14,648 bases of DNA, taken from JANLIQ01 sp964358205. Lineage in GTDB: Bacteria > Patescibacteriota > UBA1384 > 2-12-FULL-50-11. Where the stretch lies: NCBI GenBank assembly GCA_964358205.1, contig CAYHNZ010000020.1:1-14648 (forward strand), in the 5' to 3' direction. Below, piece by piece: positions 1 through 6,386 of the stretch (position 1 is the stretch's first letter; every line of letters begins with the position of its first letter). The position numbers and the translations under genes were made by a program. The notes beneath the pieces were generated by a model. It saw only the letters and a program-made list of their open reading frames with translations. It was not told where the DNA came from and ran no database searches.

Positions 1-7
1 AGGTCCA

Positions 8-119
8 AATGATGGGCAAGCGAAAGCTTGCCATGACAGGCGTTCGCTTGCCGCAATATGCGGCAATGCACGCTCATCTCGAGCCACTTGTTGGCGAGAG
101 ACGAGTCTGCGACATCATT
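8..119 (+). promoter_or_regulatory. Structured 5' leader of the pilin gene (multibranch RNA fold)
   Basis: The segment just upstream of the pilin ribosome binding site can fold into a closed junction. A 7-bp outer stem pairs AATGATG (8-14) with CATCATT (113-119). Inside are GGCAAGC/GCTTGCC with a GAAA tetraloop (15-32), GCGT/ACGC (40-43/70-73) capping TTGCCGCA/TGCGGCAA (48-66), and CTCG..CCA/TGGCGAG (78-98). The AGGAGG site lies seven bases past the outer stem, so the fold could control pilin translation. I do not recognise a riboswitch class. A GNRA loop plus pilin context recalls c-di-GMP (GEMM) leaders, but the conserved GEMM core is not present. It could also be a remnant of a palindromic repeat. 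Confidence 0.5.
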
Positions 120-134
120 AGAAATAGGAGGAAA

Positions 135-746
135 ATGATAAAACAATTACAAAAAAGAGCGTTTACGCTCATCGAACTCTTGGTGGTTATCGCCATCATC
201 GGTATTCTTGCGTCTTTGATCATCGTCTCGCTATCAGGTGCACGATCGAAAGCGACCGACACCCAGCTGAAGAACAATGCGCGAAATCTTGATACTGCCT
301 TAGCGCAGTACTATCAAGATCAGCCAACTGCCGCCTATCCAGTTGCGACTACGCAGATCTATAACACCAGTGCACAAACAACAGCTCCAGGAGCCGGTGT
401 TACGGGTTATGACTTCATCCCAAGTGGCACACTAGCAACTGGTTTGGGCGCATATCTATCGGGCGGAACTAGTTCGGCCGTATTTACGTTCAACAATGTC
501 TCGGCGGGTTATATAACTACAGCTGCTGGTGCGAAGTTTGCGCTTGCAACTGGGCTAAAAAGCCAGTCTGAAGGCGATACGGGGGGTGGAAACGGCATCT
601 ACTCAACGACCGCCGCAGGCCTCTTGGATGATGCGACGTACGCCAACCTTCCGGCCGATGTTGCTACTATTGGTACCTGGACAGAATCAACAGCATTCAC
701 CGGTTCAGCGTCCAACAACGCATTTGTTGTCTACGGTCCGCAGTAA
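135..746 (+). CDS. Type IV pilin / pseudopilin, probable major pilin
   Basis: This gene encodes a 203-residue prepilin for a type IV pilus or related pseudopilus. The leader MIKQLQKRA is followed by FTLIELLVVIAIIGILASL, the classical N-methylated hydrophobic helix with Glu at mature position 5. The rest is a Ser/Thr/Gly/Ala-rich globular domain, as in surface pilins. The residue before the cleavage site is Ala instead of the usual Gly. I chose the ATG at 135 because AGGAGG sits four bases upstream and it gives a normal short leader. The frame stays open upstream to an ATG at 9, but that reading would put coding sequence through the folded leader. A strong terminator follows, so this gene is probably transcribed as its own unit and at a different level from the minor pilins. 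Processing would be by the peptidase encoded at 1602-2390. Confidence 0.9.
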   Translation: MIKQLQKRAFTLIELLVVIAIIGILASLIIVSLSGARSKATDTQLKNNARNLDTALAQYYQDQPTAAYPVATTQIYNTSAQTTAPGAGVTGYDFIPSGTLATGLGAYLSGGTSSAVFTFNNVSAGYITTAAGAKFALATGLKSQSEGDTGGGNGIYSTTAAGLLDDATYANLPADVATIGTWTESTAFTGSASNNAFVVYGPQ

Positions 747-780
747 AAATCTCACTCAAAAGAGAAGAGAAAAGAAAAAT

Positions 781-803
781 CCGCCCATCCGGGCGGGTTT
801 TTC
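781..803 (+). terminator. Rho-independent terminator of the pilin gene
   Basis: CCGCCC (781-786) pairs with GGGCGG (791-796) around an ATCC loop and is followed by a T run (798-802). It lies 34 bases after the pilin stop codon. Confidence 0.92.
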
Positions 804-818
804 TTACCCCCTAACTTC

Positions 819-866
819 GAAGGACAGTCCTTCTAGGTTCGGCCTTCTCGGTAAAGGACTGTCCTT
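819..866 (+). repeat. REP-like palindrome, left copy
   Basis: GGACAGTCC (822-830) pairs perfectly with GGACTGTCC (856-864), with a 25-nt interior containing CTTCTCGGTA. Same orientation and nearly the same sequence as the copy at 1501-1548. Confidence 0.85.
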
Positions 867-899
867 TACCAGTAGATTTCAAAACACTATCATCAGCTA

Positions 900-1484
900 A
901 TGGGTGTCAGTAAATATAAAGAGTCTGCACTAGGTGCTAGCTATCATTTATATAACCGCGGTAATGGAAAACAGATCATTTTCTTCGGGGACGAAGATCG
1001 CCGGCTTTACCTAGGGTTACTGCGAAAATTCGCCATCGAGACGGGATTCTTGGTTATTGCATATTGCCTGATGCCAAATCATGTTCACCTCCTTGTCCGC
1101 CAACGAGGTCAAGACGGACCCTCTAAGCTGATATCTCGTTTACACACCAGCTATTCGATGTATTTCAACAAGAAGTTTGGGAAGGTTGGGCATCTGTTTC
1201 AGGGGCGGTACAAACAAAAGATTGTAGCCGATGATAATTACCTAGTCTGCCTACTGTCATATATTCATCTTAACCCTGTTAAGGATCAGCTAACTCTTAA
1301 GCCGGAGAGTTATGAATGGAGCAGCTATGGCGAATATAGATCGATAATTGTCGGGGGATTCTCGCGACGAATCTGCGATCTGGAAGAGCTCGAGAAGCTA
1401 GGAATCAAAGTTGAGCAGGTAGTTAATAAGGTTGATGAATTTGCGACAAAGATTAACTCAAATGATGCTTTTGATAGCCCATAA
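900..1484 (+). CDS. REP-associated Y1 (HUH) transposase
   Basis: This 194-residue protein belongs to the Y1_Tnp family, single-strand DNA transposases/nickases that act on hairpin ends. The N-terminal YHLYNRGNGKQ block is typical of the RAYT branch. The metal-binding HUH motif is H61-V-H63 within MPNHVHLLV. The nucleophile is most likely Tyr121 in the SYIHLNPVK block, which matches the family's YixlNPV signature. The GHLFQGRYK and YEWSSYGEY blocks are also family hallmarks. All key residues are intact, so the enzyme looks active. It is flanked by direct REP-like palindromes, its probable substrates. The tail past residue 150 is not recognisable. RAYTs are usually single-copy and vertically kept rather than aggressively mobile. 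Confidence 0.93.
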   Translation: MGVSKYKESALGASYHLYNRGNGKQIIFFGDEDRRLYLGLLRKFAIETGFLVIAYCLMPNHVHLLVRQRGQDGPSKLISRLHTSYSMYFNKKFGKVGHLFQGRYKQKIVADDNYLVCLLSYIHLNPVKDQLTLKPESYEWSSYGEYRSIIVGGFSRRICDLEELEKLGIKVEQVVNKVDEFATKINSNDAFDSP

Positions 1485-1500
1485 TTTCGCACCCTAACCT

Positions 1501-1548
1501 GAAGGACAGTCCTTCTCGGTTCGGTCTTCTCGGTAGAGGACTGTCCTG
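1501..1548 (+). repeat. REP-like palindrome, right copy
   Basis: GGACAGTCC (1504-1512) pairs with GGACTGTCC (1538-1546). It matches the copy at 819-866 with only a few substitutions, in the same orientation. Confidence 0.85.
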
Positions 1549-1567
1549 GGAAGTGGTTCTTGGAAGT

Positions 1568-1595
1568 TTGGTCGATTGTGGTTTTAGGGTATGCT
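1568..1595 (+). promoter_or_regulatory. Possible promoter of pilD
   Basis: TTGGTC (1568-1573) and TATGCT (1590-1595) are spaced by 16 bases. Initiation about seven bases downstream would fall on the ATG at 1602, implying a leaderless message. Weak match, given only because the RAYT unit and terminator separate pilD from any upstream promoter. Confidence 0.35.
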
Positions 1596-1601
1596 GAATG
1601 C

Positions 1602-2390
1602 ATGGTGGGGGTAGCGATTGCGTTTCTTTTTGGGCTAGCTTACGGTTCATTTCTGAACGTCGTCATTCTGCGGTTTGACGACTGGCAGGCGATTGTCAAA
1701 ACCAGGTCTCACTGTCCGAACTGTAAGACCCTACTATCTTGGTGGGACTTAGTGCCGTTATTGAGTTTTTCTTACCTACTGGGCAAGTGCCGTTACTGCC
1801 GAAAACCAATCTCCTGGCAGTATCCGATCGTTGAACTACTGACAGCGGCTCTTATCGCCGCTGGCTACTATTTATTATTTATCACCCAAAGTTTGGCGAT
1901 GTGGCAGTCGGTGGTCGGGTTAGCGGCTCTAATCTTGGTTATTGGCGCGATGGTGACAATCTTTGTTCACGATCTGACAGAAATGATGGTGCCGGATTTA
2001 ATGGCTAACATTTTACTAATCGCGGCGATAATTTATGCCCTGGTGGTTCATCAAGACTACATGGGTAGCGTTTACGCCGCGGCGATGGGTTTTGTACCGA
2101 TAATGCTGTTGGTTTACCCCAGCCGAGGTAAGTGGATGGGAGAGGGAGATGTTAAAATTGCTGGCGCTCTGGCCATATTGGTTGGCTGGCCGTCGGCGGT
2201 AGTTTTTATGGTAGCGGCTTTTATGATTGGTGGGGCGTTCGGTTCGATTGCCTTGTTGACGCATAAAGTCAAAATGAAAACAGCCGTGCCGTTTGGCCCA
2301 TTTCTGATTCTAGCGGCCATCATCGCCCTTTTCTGGGGCGGTAATATCGTCGATTGGTATCTAGGAACGATTGGGTATGGATACTACTAG
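1602..2390 (+). CDS. pilD: Type IV prepilin peptidase / N-methyltransferase
   Basis: This 262-residue membrane aspartyl protease (PilD/GspO, A24 family) removes prepilin leaders and methylates the new N terminus. The N terminus reads FLFGLAYGSFLNVVILR, the family signature. Four cysteines (C38, C41, C63, C66) form the zinc-like site of the cytoplasmic methyltransferase domain. The catalytic aspartates are most likely D124 (in HDLTE) and D183 (in GEGDVKIAG). About seven or eight hydrophobic segments follow. A TTG start at 1560 would add 14 residues, but the ATG at 1602 places the conserved block at the usual distance from the start. It lies upstream of four prepilin-like genes and behind the RAYT unit; its substrates are the surrounding pilins. 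The gene is complete and nothing in it suggests loss of function. Confidence 0.95.
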   Translation: MVGVAIAFLFGLAYGSFLNVVILRFDDWQAIVKTRSHCPNCKTLLSWWDLVPLLSFSYLLGKCRYCRKPISWQYPIVELLTAALIAAGYYLLFITQSLAMWQSVVGLAALILVIGAMVTIFVHDLTEMMVPDLMANILLIAAIIYALVVHQDYMGSVYAAAMGFVPIMLLVYPSRGKWMGEGDVKIAGALAILVGWPSAVVFMVAAFMIGGAFGSIALLTHKVKMKTAVPFGPFLILAAIIALFWGGNIVDWYLGTIGYGYY

Positions 2391-2393
2391 GAA

Positions 2394-2477
2394 AATTACG
2401 GAATTACGGAATAACTAAATTACTAAATGACAAAAAATCCAAAATTCAGTAATTCAGTAATTCAAAAATTTAGTAAT
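2394..2477 (+). repeat. Iterated-word inverted repeat at the pilD/pilin border
   Basis: The left arm (2394-2428) is built of AATTAC(GG/TA) words. The right arm (2443-2477) is built of ATTCAGTA words that are roughly its reverse complement, giving a long imperfect hairpin. The core is almost identical to the repeat at 11391-11474. The right arm lies inside the next gene and encodes its leader peptide. Confidence 0.8.
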
Positions 2478-3146
2478 TCTCAATCAGCGTTCACCCTCAT
2501 TGAGCTTCTTATTGTCATCGCTATTATTTCAATATTGATCGGGGTTTTGATTCCGAGCGTTGACCGGAGCTTATCGAGCAATAAGCTGGCAATTGATGTC
2601 GAAGTCTTACGCTCCAAAATAGAAGAAGCACGACTCTTGGCTGGCTCTACTCAAACGAACGATGAACAGCTTGGATCCGAGGTTGCTGGTACGGATCGAG
2701 TCGGCTACTATGGCGTTTATATTCCAAAGGGAAAGGCAAACTTTTACGCCATTGTCCGTTTATCCTACCCAGTTACCGAGACCGGTACAGGGTATTGTAG
2801 CGGTTTCAATGTTGTTACCGATTCGACCACCGGCAGTGGCCCCTGCTTAGTTGAGCGGGTCGATTTGGCCAAGGGGGTTGAGTTCGGCGATATTAGTATT
2901 AACCCACGACACAGAATCATTGCTTTTCGAGTCCCAACTCAACAGGTGACTGAAATCGATTGCCAAACAAATGGCAGTGACTGTCCTACTAAACTACCTC
3001 CGGTTTTTCGGCTTATTGAGCCACCACTCTTCGCGGGAACAAACGGTAAATACCTAGAGCTCATCTACAACTCTAAAAAAGCCACAATCAAAATCGAAAG
3101 CTACACAGGCAAACTTAAGGTAGAATATAGTAATATAAATAAATAG
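2427..3146 (+). CDS. Minor pilin / pseudopilin, FimT/GspH-like
   Basis: This 239-residue prepilin has the motif A|FTLIELLIVIAIISILIGV with Glu at mature position 5, followed by a helix rich in charged residues (RSKIEEARLLAG) and a beta-rich C-terminal domain with paired cysteines. That layout fits the GspH/FimT group of initiating minor pilins. The 21-residue leader is unusual: KFSNSVIQKFSNS is a peptide repeat, encoded by the right arm of the intergenic repeat. No other ATG lies between it and the FTLIE block, so this start is forced unless a rare ATT is used. No Shine-Dalgarno site is visible. The stop codon abuts the next start, so it is co-translated with its neighbours. Cleavage is expected by the adjacent PilD. 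Confidence 0.88.
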   Translation: MTKNPKFSNSVIQKFSNSQSAFTLIELLIVIAIISILIGVLIPSVDRSLSSNKLAIDVEVLRSKIEEARLLAGSTQTNDEQLGSEVAGTDRVGYYGVYIPKGKANFYAIVRLSYPVTETGTGYCSGFNVVTDSTTGSGPCLVERVDLAKGVEFGDISINPRHRIIAFRVPTQQVTEIDCQTNGSDCPTKLPPVFRLIEPPLFAGTNGKYLELIYNSKKATIKIESYTGKLKVEYSNINK

Positions 3147-3866
3147 ATGTCAAAGAGGGGATTCTCACTTCTAGAAACGTTAATTGCCACCGGTATTTTA
3201 GTTGTCGTTGTTTTAGCTGTTACTTCGCTTTCTAACTCGCTCATCGTCGGGACAATTTCTAACGCCGATAAAACAATCATTAATCGCTGGAACGCCGAGG
3301 GAATCGAATTGACCAAAAAAATCCGCGACGATAACTTGCTAAATAAAGACACTATAAAAGACCCCTTAGCTAATTGGTTTACTCCAGCGATTAAAACCAG
3401 TAGTTACGGTTGGTATGTATTAGAGGTTGGTGATACCAGCAATACGTGGAAGCTCACTCCCGTTGCTGGATATACTAATAAATTTGGTCGAATTGAGTTG
3501 ATCGCCGGTTTGATTGGTGAAGAGCTCACTAGCGATCAAACAATCGGACACCGATTTATCTGCGTTGAAGCTGTCCGTGCTCAGGTAGAACGCAAGAACG
3601 ATAATTTTTATTGCAACACTAACGATAGGCTTGCCCCCATCACCTCTGATGGTGACCGTACAAAATTATCAACCTGTCAGACAGAAGACCTGTATTGCGC
3701 AATGACTAAAGAGAGCATTAATCGAAATACTTTAGCGACTGGTAAAATTATTCCACCTGGCAACGCGGTCAAAATTCGCTCGGTCATAATCTGGGAGGAT
3801 AAGGGAAGTTTTAAATCCAGCAGTTTGGCGACCATGATCACTAATTGGAAGGGATATGAACAGTAA
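3147..3866 (+). CDS. Minor pilin / pseudopilin, PilV/GspI-like
   Basis: This 239-residue prepilin has the short leader MSKRG followed by FSLLETLIATGILVVVVLAV, the only one of the four clear prepilins here with the canonical Gly at -1. The FSLLEtliA form is typical of GspI/PilV-type minor pilins. The mature part contains several cysteines (in ICVEA, FYCNTN, STCQTEDLYC) that may form disulfides outside the membrane. Its ATG directly follows the TAG of the previous gene, and its stop overlaps the start of the next by 11 bases, so the genes are translationally coupled. The family assignment within the minor pilins is by position and motif style, not by a full fold match. Confidence 0.87.
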   Translation: MSKRGFSLLETLIATGILVVVVLAVTSLSNSLIVGTISNADKTIINRWNAEGIELTKKIRDDNLLNKDTIKDPLANWFTPAIKTSSYGWYVLEVGDTSNTWKLTPVAGYTNKFGRIELIAGLIGEELTSDQTIGHRFICVEAVRAQVERKNDNFYCNTNDRLAPITSDGDRTKLSTCQTEDLYCAMTKESINRNTLATGKIIPPGNAVKIRSVIIWEDKGSFKSSSLATMITNWKGYEQ

Positions 3867-4695
3867 GATGACAAAGCTTTGTCATCAGCAATCAGCAATC
3901 AGCAATGTCGCTGGCGCTCGCTCTTCATCTGGAATTCAGAGTCAGCAATCAGCTCAAAAAAATACAAAAGCTGAAAGCCGAAAGCTGAAAGCCGAAAGCT
4001 GGCTGGGCCTGGTAAGGCCTGCCTATACTCTCATCGAGATGCTGATATCGGTCACGATTTTCTCCGGGCTGCTAATTATCGTCCTGGGGTCGTTTGCTAG
4101 CTCGTCTAGTTCGTCGGCCAAAGTTAATACCCTGCGGGAGAAGAACCAGGCCGCCCGGGCTCTGATCGACCAAATTACTAACGATTTGCGTTACGTTGAT
4201 ACTACTGTCGGGTTTAAAGAAGGAGTGATTAATGTTACGTATGAAGGTTATCGGCTGGAGCAGGATCTCTTAGTGATGGCTCTGCGTTTACCTAACGCTG
4301 ATCCCAATGTGCCCTTGACTCGCAAGGAATATAGGATCAAATCAATCCCCAACGATAGCCGAGTGCTGACTTTACTGGAAGGGCGTAAGTGTAAGATTGT
4401 TGGAGCCTCCCTTTCTTTGGAATGCGCCGAGACATCGGCCGTTACGGATCTTTTATCGAGCGGCTATACCCTCAACCCAAATCAAAATGAATTTCCAACG
4501 AAATTTGGTGGACTGACTGTTTTGGCGGCCAGAAATAATAAAGTAAATAACATTTCCCAGCCAATCTCGCCGTATGTATCGATAGATTTGACAGTCAAGC
4601 CAGCTGGTTTGAGTGCTCGATGCGATTCCAATCTTGTCGATCCTGGCACCTGCTACACGGTTTCGACTAAAGTTAATATGGGAAGTTCGCGATGA
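3856..4695 (+). CDS. Minor pilin / pseudopilin, PilW/GspJ-like, with repeat-encoded leader
   Basis: This 279-residue protein has the prepilin motif A|YTLIEMLISVTIFSGLLIIVLGSF with Glu at mature position 5, followed by a large globular domain, matching the PilW/GspJ type. The leader is remarkably long: about 56 residues from the ATG at 3856, or 52 from the ATG at 3868. It is low-complexity (CHQQSAISN, QSQQSAQ, KAESRKLKAES) because it is translated from the iterated repeats at 3868-4002. Type IV leaders are usually 5-30 residues. No ATG, GTG or TTG codon lies closer to the YTLIE block; CTG codons at 4003 and 4009 could serve as rare starts giving a leader of about seven or five residues. It overlaps the previous gene by 11 bases. 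The next pilin-like gene starts 40 bases downstream. Confidence 0.83.
   Translation: MNSKMTKLCHQQSAISNVAGARSSSGIQSQQSAQKNTKAESRKLKAESWLGLVRPAYTLIEMLISVTIFSGLLIIVLGSFASSSSSSAKVNTLREKNQAARALIDQITNDLRYVDTTVGFKEGVINVTYEGYRLEQDLLVMALRLPNADPNVPLTRKEYRIKSIPNDSRVLTLLEGRKCKIVGASLSLECAETSAVTDLLSSGYTLNPNQNEFPTKFGGLTVLAARNNKVNNISQPISPYVSIDLTVKPAGLSARCDSNLVDPGTCYTVSTKVNMGSSR
3868..4002 (+). repeat. Iterated-word repeats inside the PilW-like gene start
   Basis: An 18-nt perfect palindrome, ATGACAAAGCTTTGTCAT (3868-3885), is followed by three CAGCAAT heptamers (3886-3906). Next comes a 21-nt block (3907-3927) whose inverted copy with two mismatches is at 5759-5779. Then there is another CAGCAATCAGCT stretch, and two 14-nt units AAAGCTGAAAGCCG (3967-3994) plus a partial third. 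The whole stretch stays in frame and lies within coding sequence. Confidence 0.85.
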
Positions 4696-4735
4696 GAACG
4701 ATTACATTCTCGATTTACTCACCGGGGTTCGTAAA

Positions 4736-5641
4736 ATGAAGCAATTGAAAGGTAGTAGTTTAATTTTAGTTGTGGTGATTATGTCGGCTATGATTACTGT
4801 TATTTTTGGCGCAAATCGCTTGGCTCTTGTTCAATATAATCAAGCCAACCGGGACGAAGATAATATATCCGCCCTTTACGCCGCCAAGGCTGGTATTGAG
4901 GATGGCTTGCTCCGTTTCCGCTATCAGCGTAATGCCGAAACGGCCGACACCACAGTCGCTCGATACAATTTAACCACTGGCTTTAACGCCGGTGAAGTTA
5001 CGGAAGGACTCAAATCCTCTTTTGCCCCGACCGACCAGTATTACGACATGAAGCTCAATTTCCGAGTTCAGTCGCTAGGTGATTTTGATTTTAATCCCAA
5101 ATCTATTCTTACCAAGGATAATTTACTGGAAATATCTGGTTTTGAGGAAGCGACTAAATCATACTATTTGAGAGTAGCGTTTAAATTCTACAATACCGGG
5201 ACGAATGACATCTGTACAAACGACAAGGCTTTGGTGCAAATACAGAGGGTCGTTGAAGGCGCCGGAACTCCTTTCGAGCAAATAACAGCCAAGTGGTCTG
5301 CAGGCGGACTATACGATTCTATTGGATCGAATATTGAAGTCAATCTTATAACTCCATCTAGTCTGGCGACGACATTTCGTCTTAGACCGTATTATTGCGA
5401 TGTTGCTTACGCCTTGGCGACAACGACATCAGTTAATGGTCGGGGTGTAGACAAGGATGGTAAGGCCATCCCTGGTGACAGCGGCCCTCTTTTTGGAGGT
5501 CTAACCACTTACGTCACTTCAACGGGTTACTTCGGCGCCGCCAAGCGCACCTTGATTGGCGAAATCGACCGGGTTTCCGGCCAACTTATAAGCATCTACG
5601 ACTTCAATATTTACTCCGGCACAGGCAATATCACGCCCTAA
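4736..5641 (+). CDS. PilX/GspK-like minor pilin component
   Basis: This 301-residue protein has a short positive N terminus (MKQLKG) and one long hydrophobic helix (SSLILVVVIMSAMITVIFGA). After it comes the segment ISALYAAKAGIEDGLLRFRY, where AxxAGIExg is a hallmark of PilX/GspK-type proteins. Glu at mature position 5 is absent, as is usual for GspK-like tip pilins. The rest looks beta-rich and has three cysteines. The frame is open upstream to 4613, but that would run across the end of the previous gene. The ATG at 4736, with GGGG nine bases before it, gives the expected N terminus. It closes the pilin cluster, and its partners would be the three preceding minor pilins at the pilus tip. A lipoprotein or unrelated exported protein is less likely. 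Confidence 0.8.
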   Translation: MKQLKGSSLILVVVIMSAMITVIFGANRLALVQYNQANRDEDNISALYAAKAGIEDGLLRFRYQRNAETADTTVARYNLTTGFNAGEVTEGLKSSFAPTDQYYDMKLNFRVQSLGDFDFNPKSILTKDNLLEISGFEEATKSYYLRVAFKFYNTGTNDICTNDKALVQIQRVVEGAGTPFEQITAKWSAGGLYDSIGSNIEVNLITPSSLATTFRLRPYYCDVAYALATTTSVNGRGVDKDGKAIPGDSGPLFGGLTTYVTSTGYFGAAKRTLIGEIDRVSGQLISIYDFNIYSGTGNITP

Positions 5642-5816
5642 CAAAGTCTAAAGTAGCAAGTCTAAAGTCTCATTTAAGTCTGAAGTAACGAAGTATTAAG
5701 TTCGGAAACTTGGGACTTGCAACTTGTTACTTACTTTGAACGAACCGCCAGCTGGCGGTGAAAAGCGAGCGCTAGCGACAAATTAGACTTCAGCCTTCAG
5801 ACTTGTCACTTTCGTG
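5642..5816 (+). repeat. Iterated-word repeats after the pilin cluster
   Basis: AAGTCTAAAGT-type words (5644-5700) are answered by complementary ACTTGTTACTT and TTAGACTTCAG words (5707-5812). In the middle lie the 16-nt perfect palindrome ACCGCCAGCTGGCGGT (5744-5759) and a block (5759-5779) that is the inverted copy of 3907-3927. The 223-base gap to the next gene contains only this repeat and no convincing promoter. It may act as a transcript-end hairpin. Confidence 0.75.
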
Positions 5817-5864
5817 CGATTCTTGGTCTAGACATAATTCCAAGTTTTATAGATAGTAAGTCGA

Positions 5865-6278
5865 ATGAGTCTGATCACAGTTCACACCGACGGGGCTTCG
5901 CGTGGCAATCCAGGGGCGGCGGCGATTGCTTTTATAATCGAAGGATTGCCCGACGGTAAAATCGAGTTCAAGCAGGCAATCGGCATTTTTTCCAACAATC
6001 AAGCCGAGTATCGGGCAATGCTGGCGGCACTAGAAAAGCTGTTAGAGCTAGAAGTTAAGGATTCCGATATCAGTTTTCTGGCCGATTCCGAGCTAATGGT
6101 ACGGCAAATGAATGGCGATTATCGAGTTAAAGACGCTGGTCTCAAGCCGTTATTTACTCAAGCACTGTCAGACATAAGTCGACTCAAATCAGGCGGTAAT
6201 GAGATAACCTTCATCGCTATTCGCCGTGAACTAAACAAAGATGCCGACCGACTAGCCAACGAAGCACTGGATGAATAA
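5865..6278 (+). CDS. Ribonuclease HI family protein
   Basis: This 137-residue RNase H-fold enzyme would cleave the RNA strand of RNA-DNA hybrids. The acidic active-site set is complete: D9 in HTDGASRGNPG, E48 in NNQAEYRAM, D74 in FLADSEL and D128 in NKDADRLAN. The short length without an N-terminal hybrid-binding domain fits the compact RNase HI-like group (archaeal/YpdQ style) more than E. coli RnhA. The ATG at 5865 gives the expected MxxITVHTDG start; no Shine-Dalgarno site is seen. It stands alone between two repeat-filled gaps. Likely roles are R-loop and Okazaki primer removal. The enzyme could instead act in another nucleic-acid context, as small RNase H paralogues are functionally diverse. 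Confidence 0.92.
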   Translation: MSLITVHTDGASRGNPGAAAIAFIIEGLPDGKIEFKQAIGIFSNNQAEYRAMLAALEKLLELEVKDSDISFLADSELMVRQMNGDYRVKDAGLKPLFTQALSDISRLKSGGNEITFIAIRRELNKDADRLANEALDE

Positions 6279-6380
6279 CTCAAAATTCAAAGCTCAAAAC
6301 TCAAAAGTGCAATTCAAAACTCAAAACTTTTTAGTTCTTAGTTACAGTTTTGACTTTTACCTTTTGAGCTTTAAGTTAAC
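6279..6380 (+). repeat. Iterated-word inverted repeat between rnhA-like gene and rodA
   Basis: The left arm (6279-6326) consists of CTCAAAA/TTCAAA words. The right arm (6328-6380) has TTTTGAC, TTTTGAGC and TTTAAGTT words, its rough reverse complement. It begins directly at the stop codon. Words are shared with the repeat at 13753-13854. Confidence 0.75.
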
Positions 6381-6386
6381 CTTCTG

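Larger units (their letters stand above)
808..1548 (+). mobile_element. REP-flanked Y1 transposase unit (RAYT-like)
   Basis: A single Y1 (HUH) transposase gene lies between two direct copies of the same imperfect palindrome (819-866 and 1501-1548). Similarity extends a few bases further out through a CCCTAAC-like stretch on the left of each copy. This is the architecture of REP-associated tyrosine transposases, domesticated relatives of IS200/IS605. The unit separates the pilin terminator from pilD, so it appears to have entered an older pilin-pilD gene border. No target duplication is expected for this family and none is seen. Confidence 0.75.

Noticed and set aside
9..134. Upstream extension of the pilin frame to an ATG at 9.
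   Set aside because: It would add 42 residues before an otherwise normal leader and would translate the folded leader; the ATG at 135 has a strong ribosome binding site.
5823..5853. TTGGTC and TATAGA upstream of the RNase HI gene as a promoter.
   Set aside because: The 19-base spacing and weak hexamers are not enough in AT-rich sequence.
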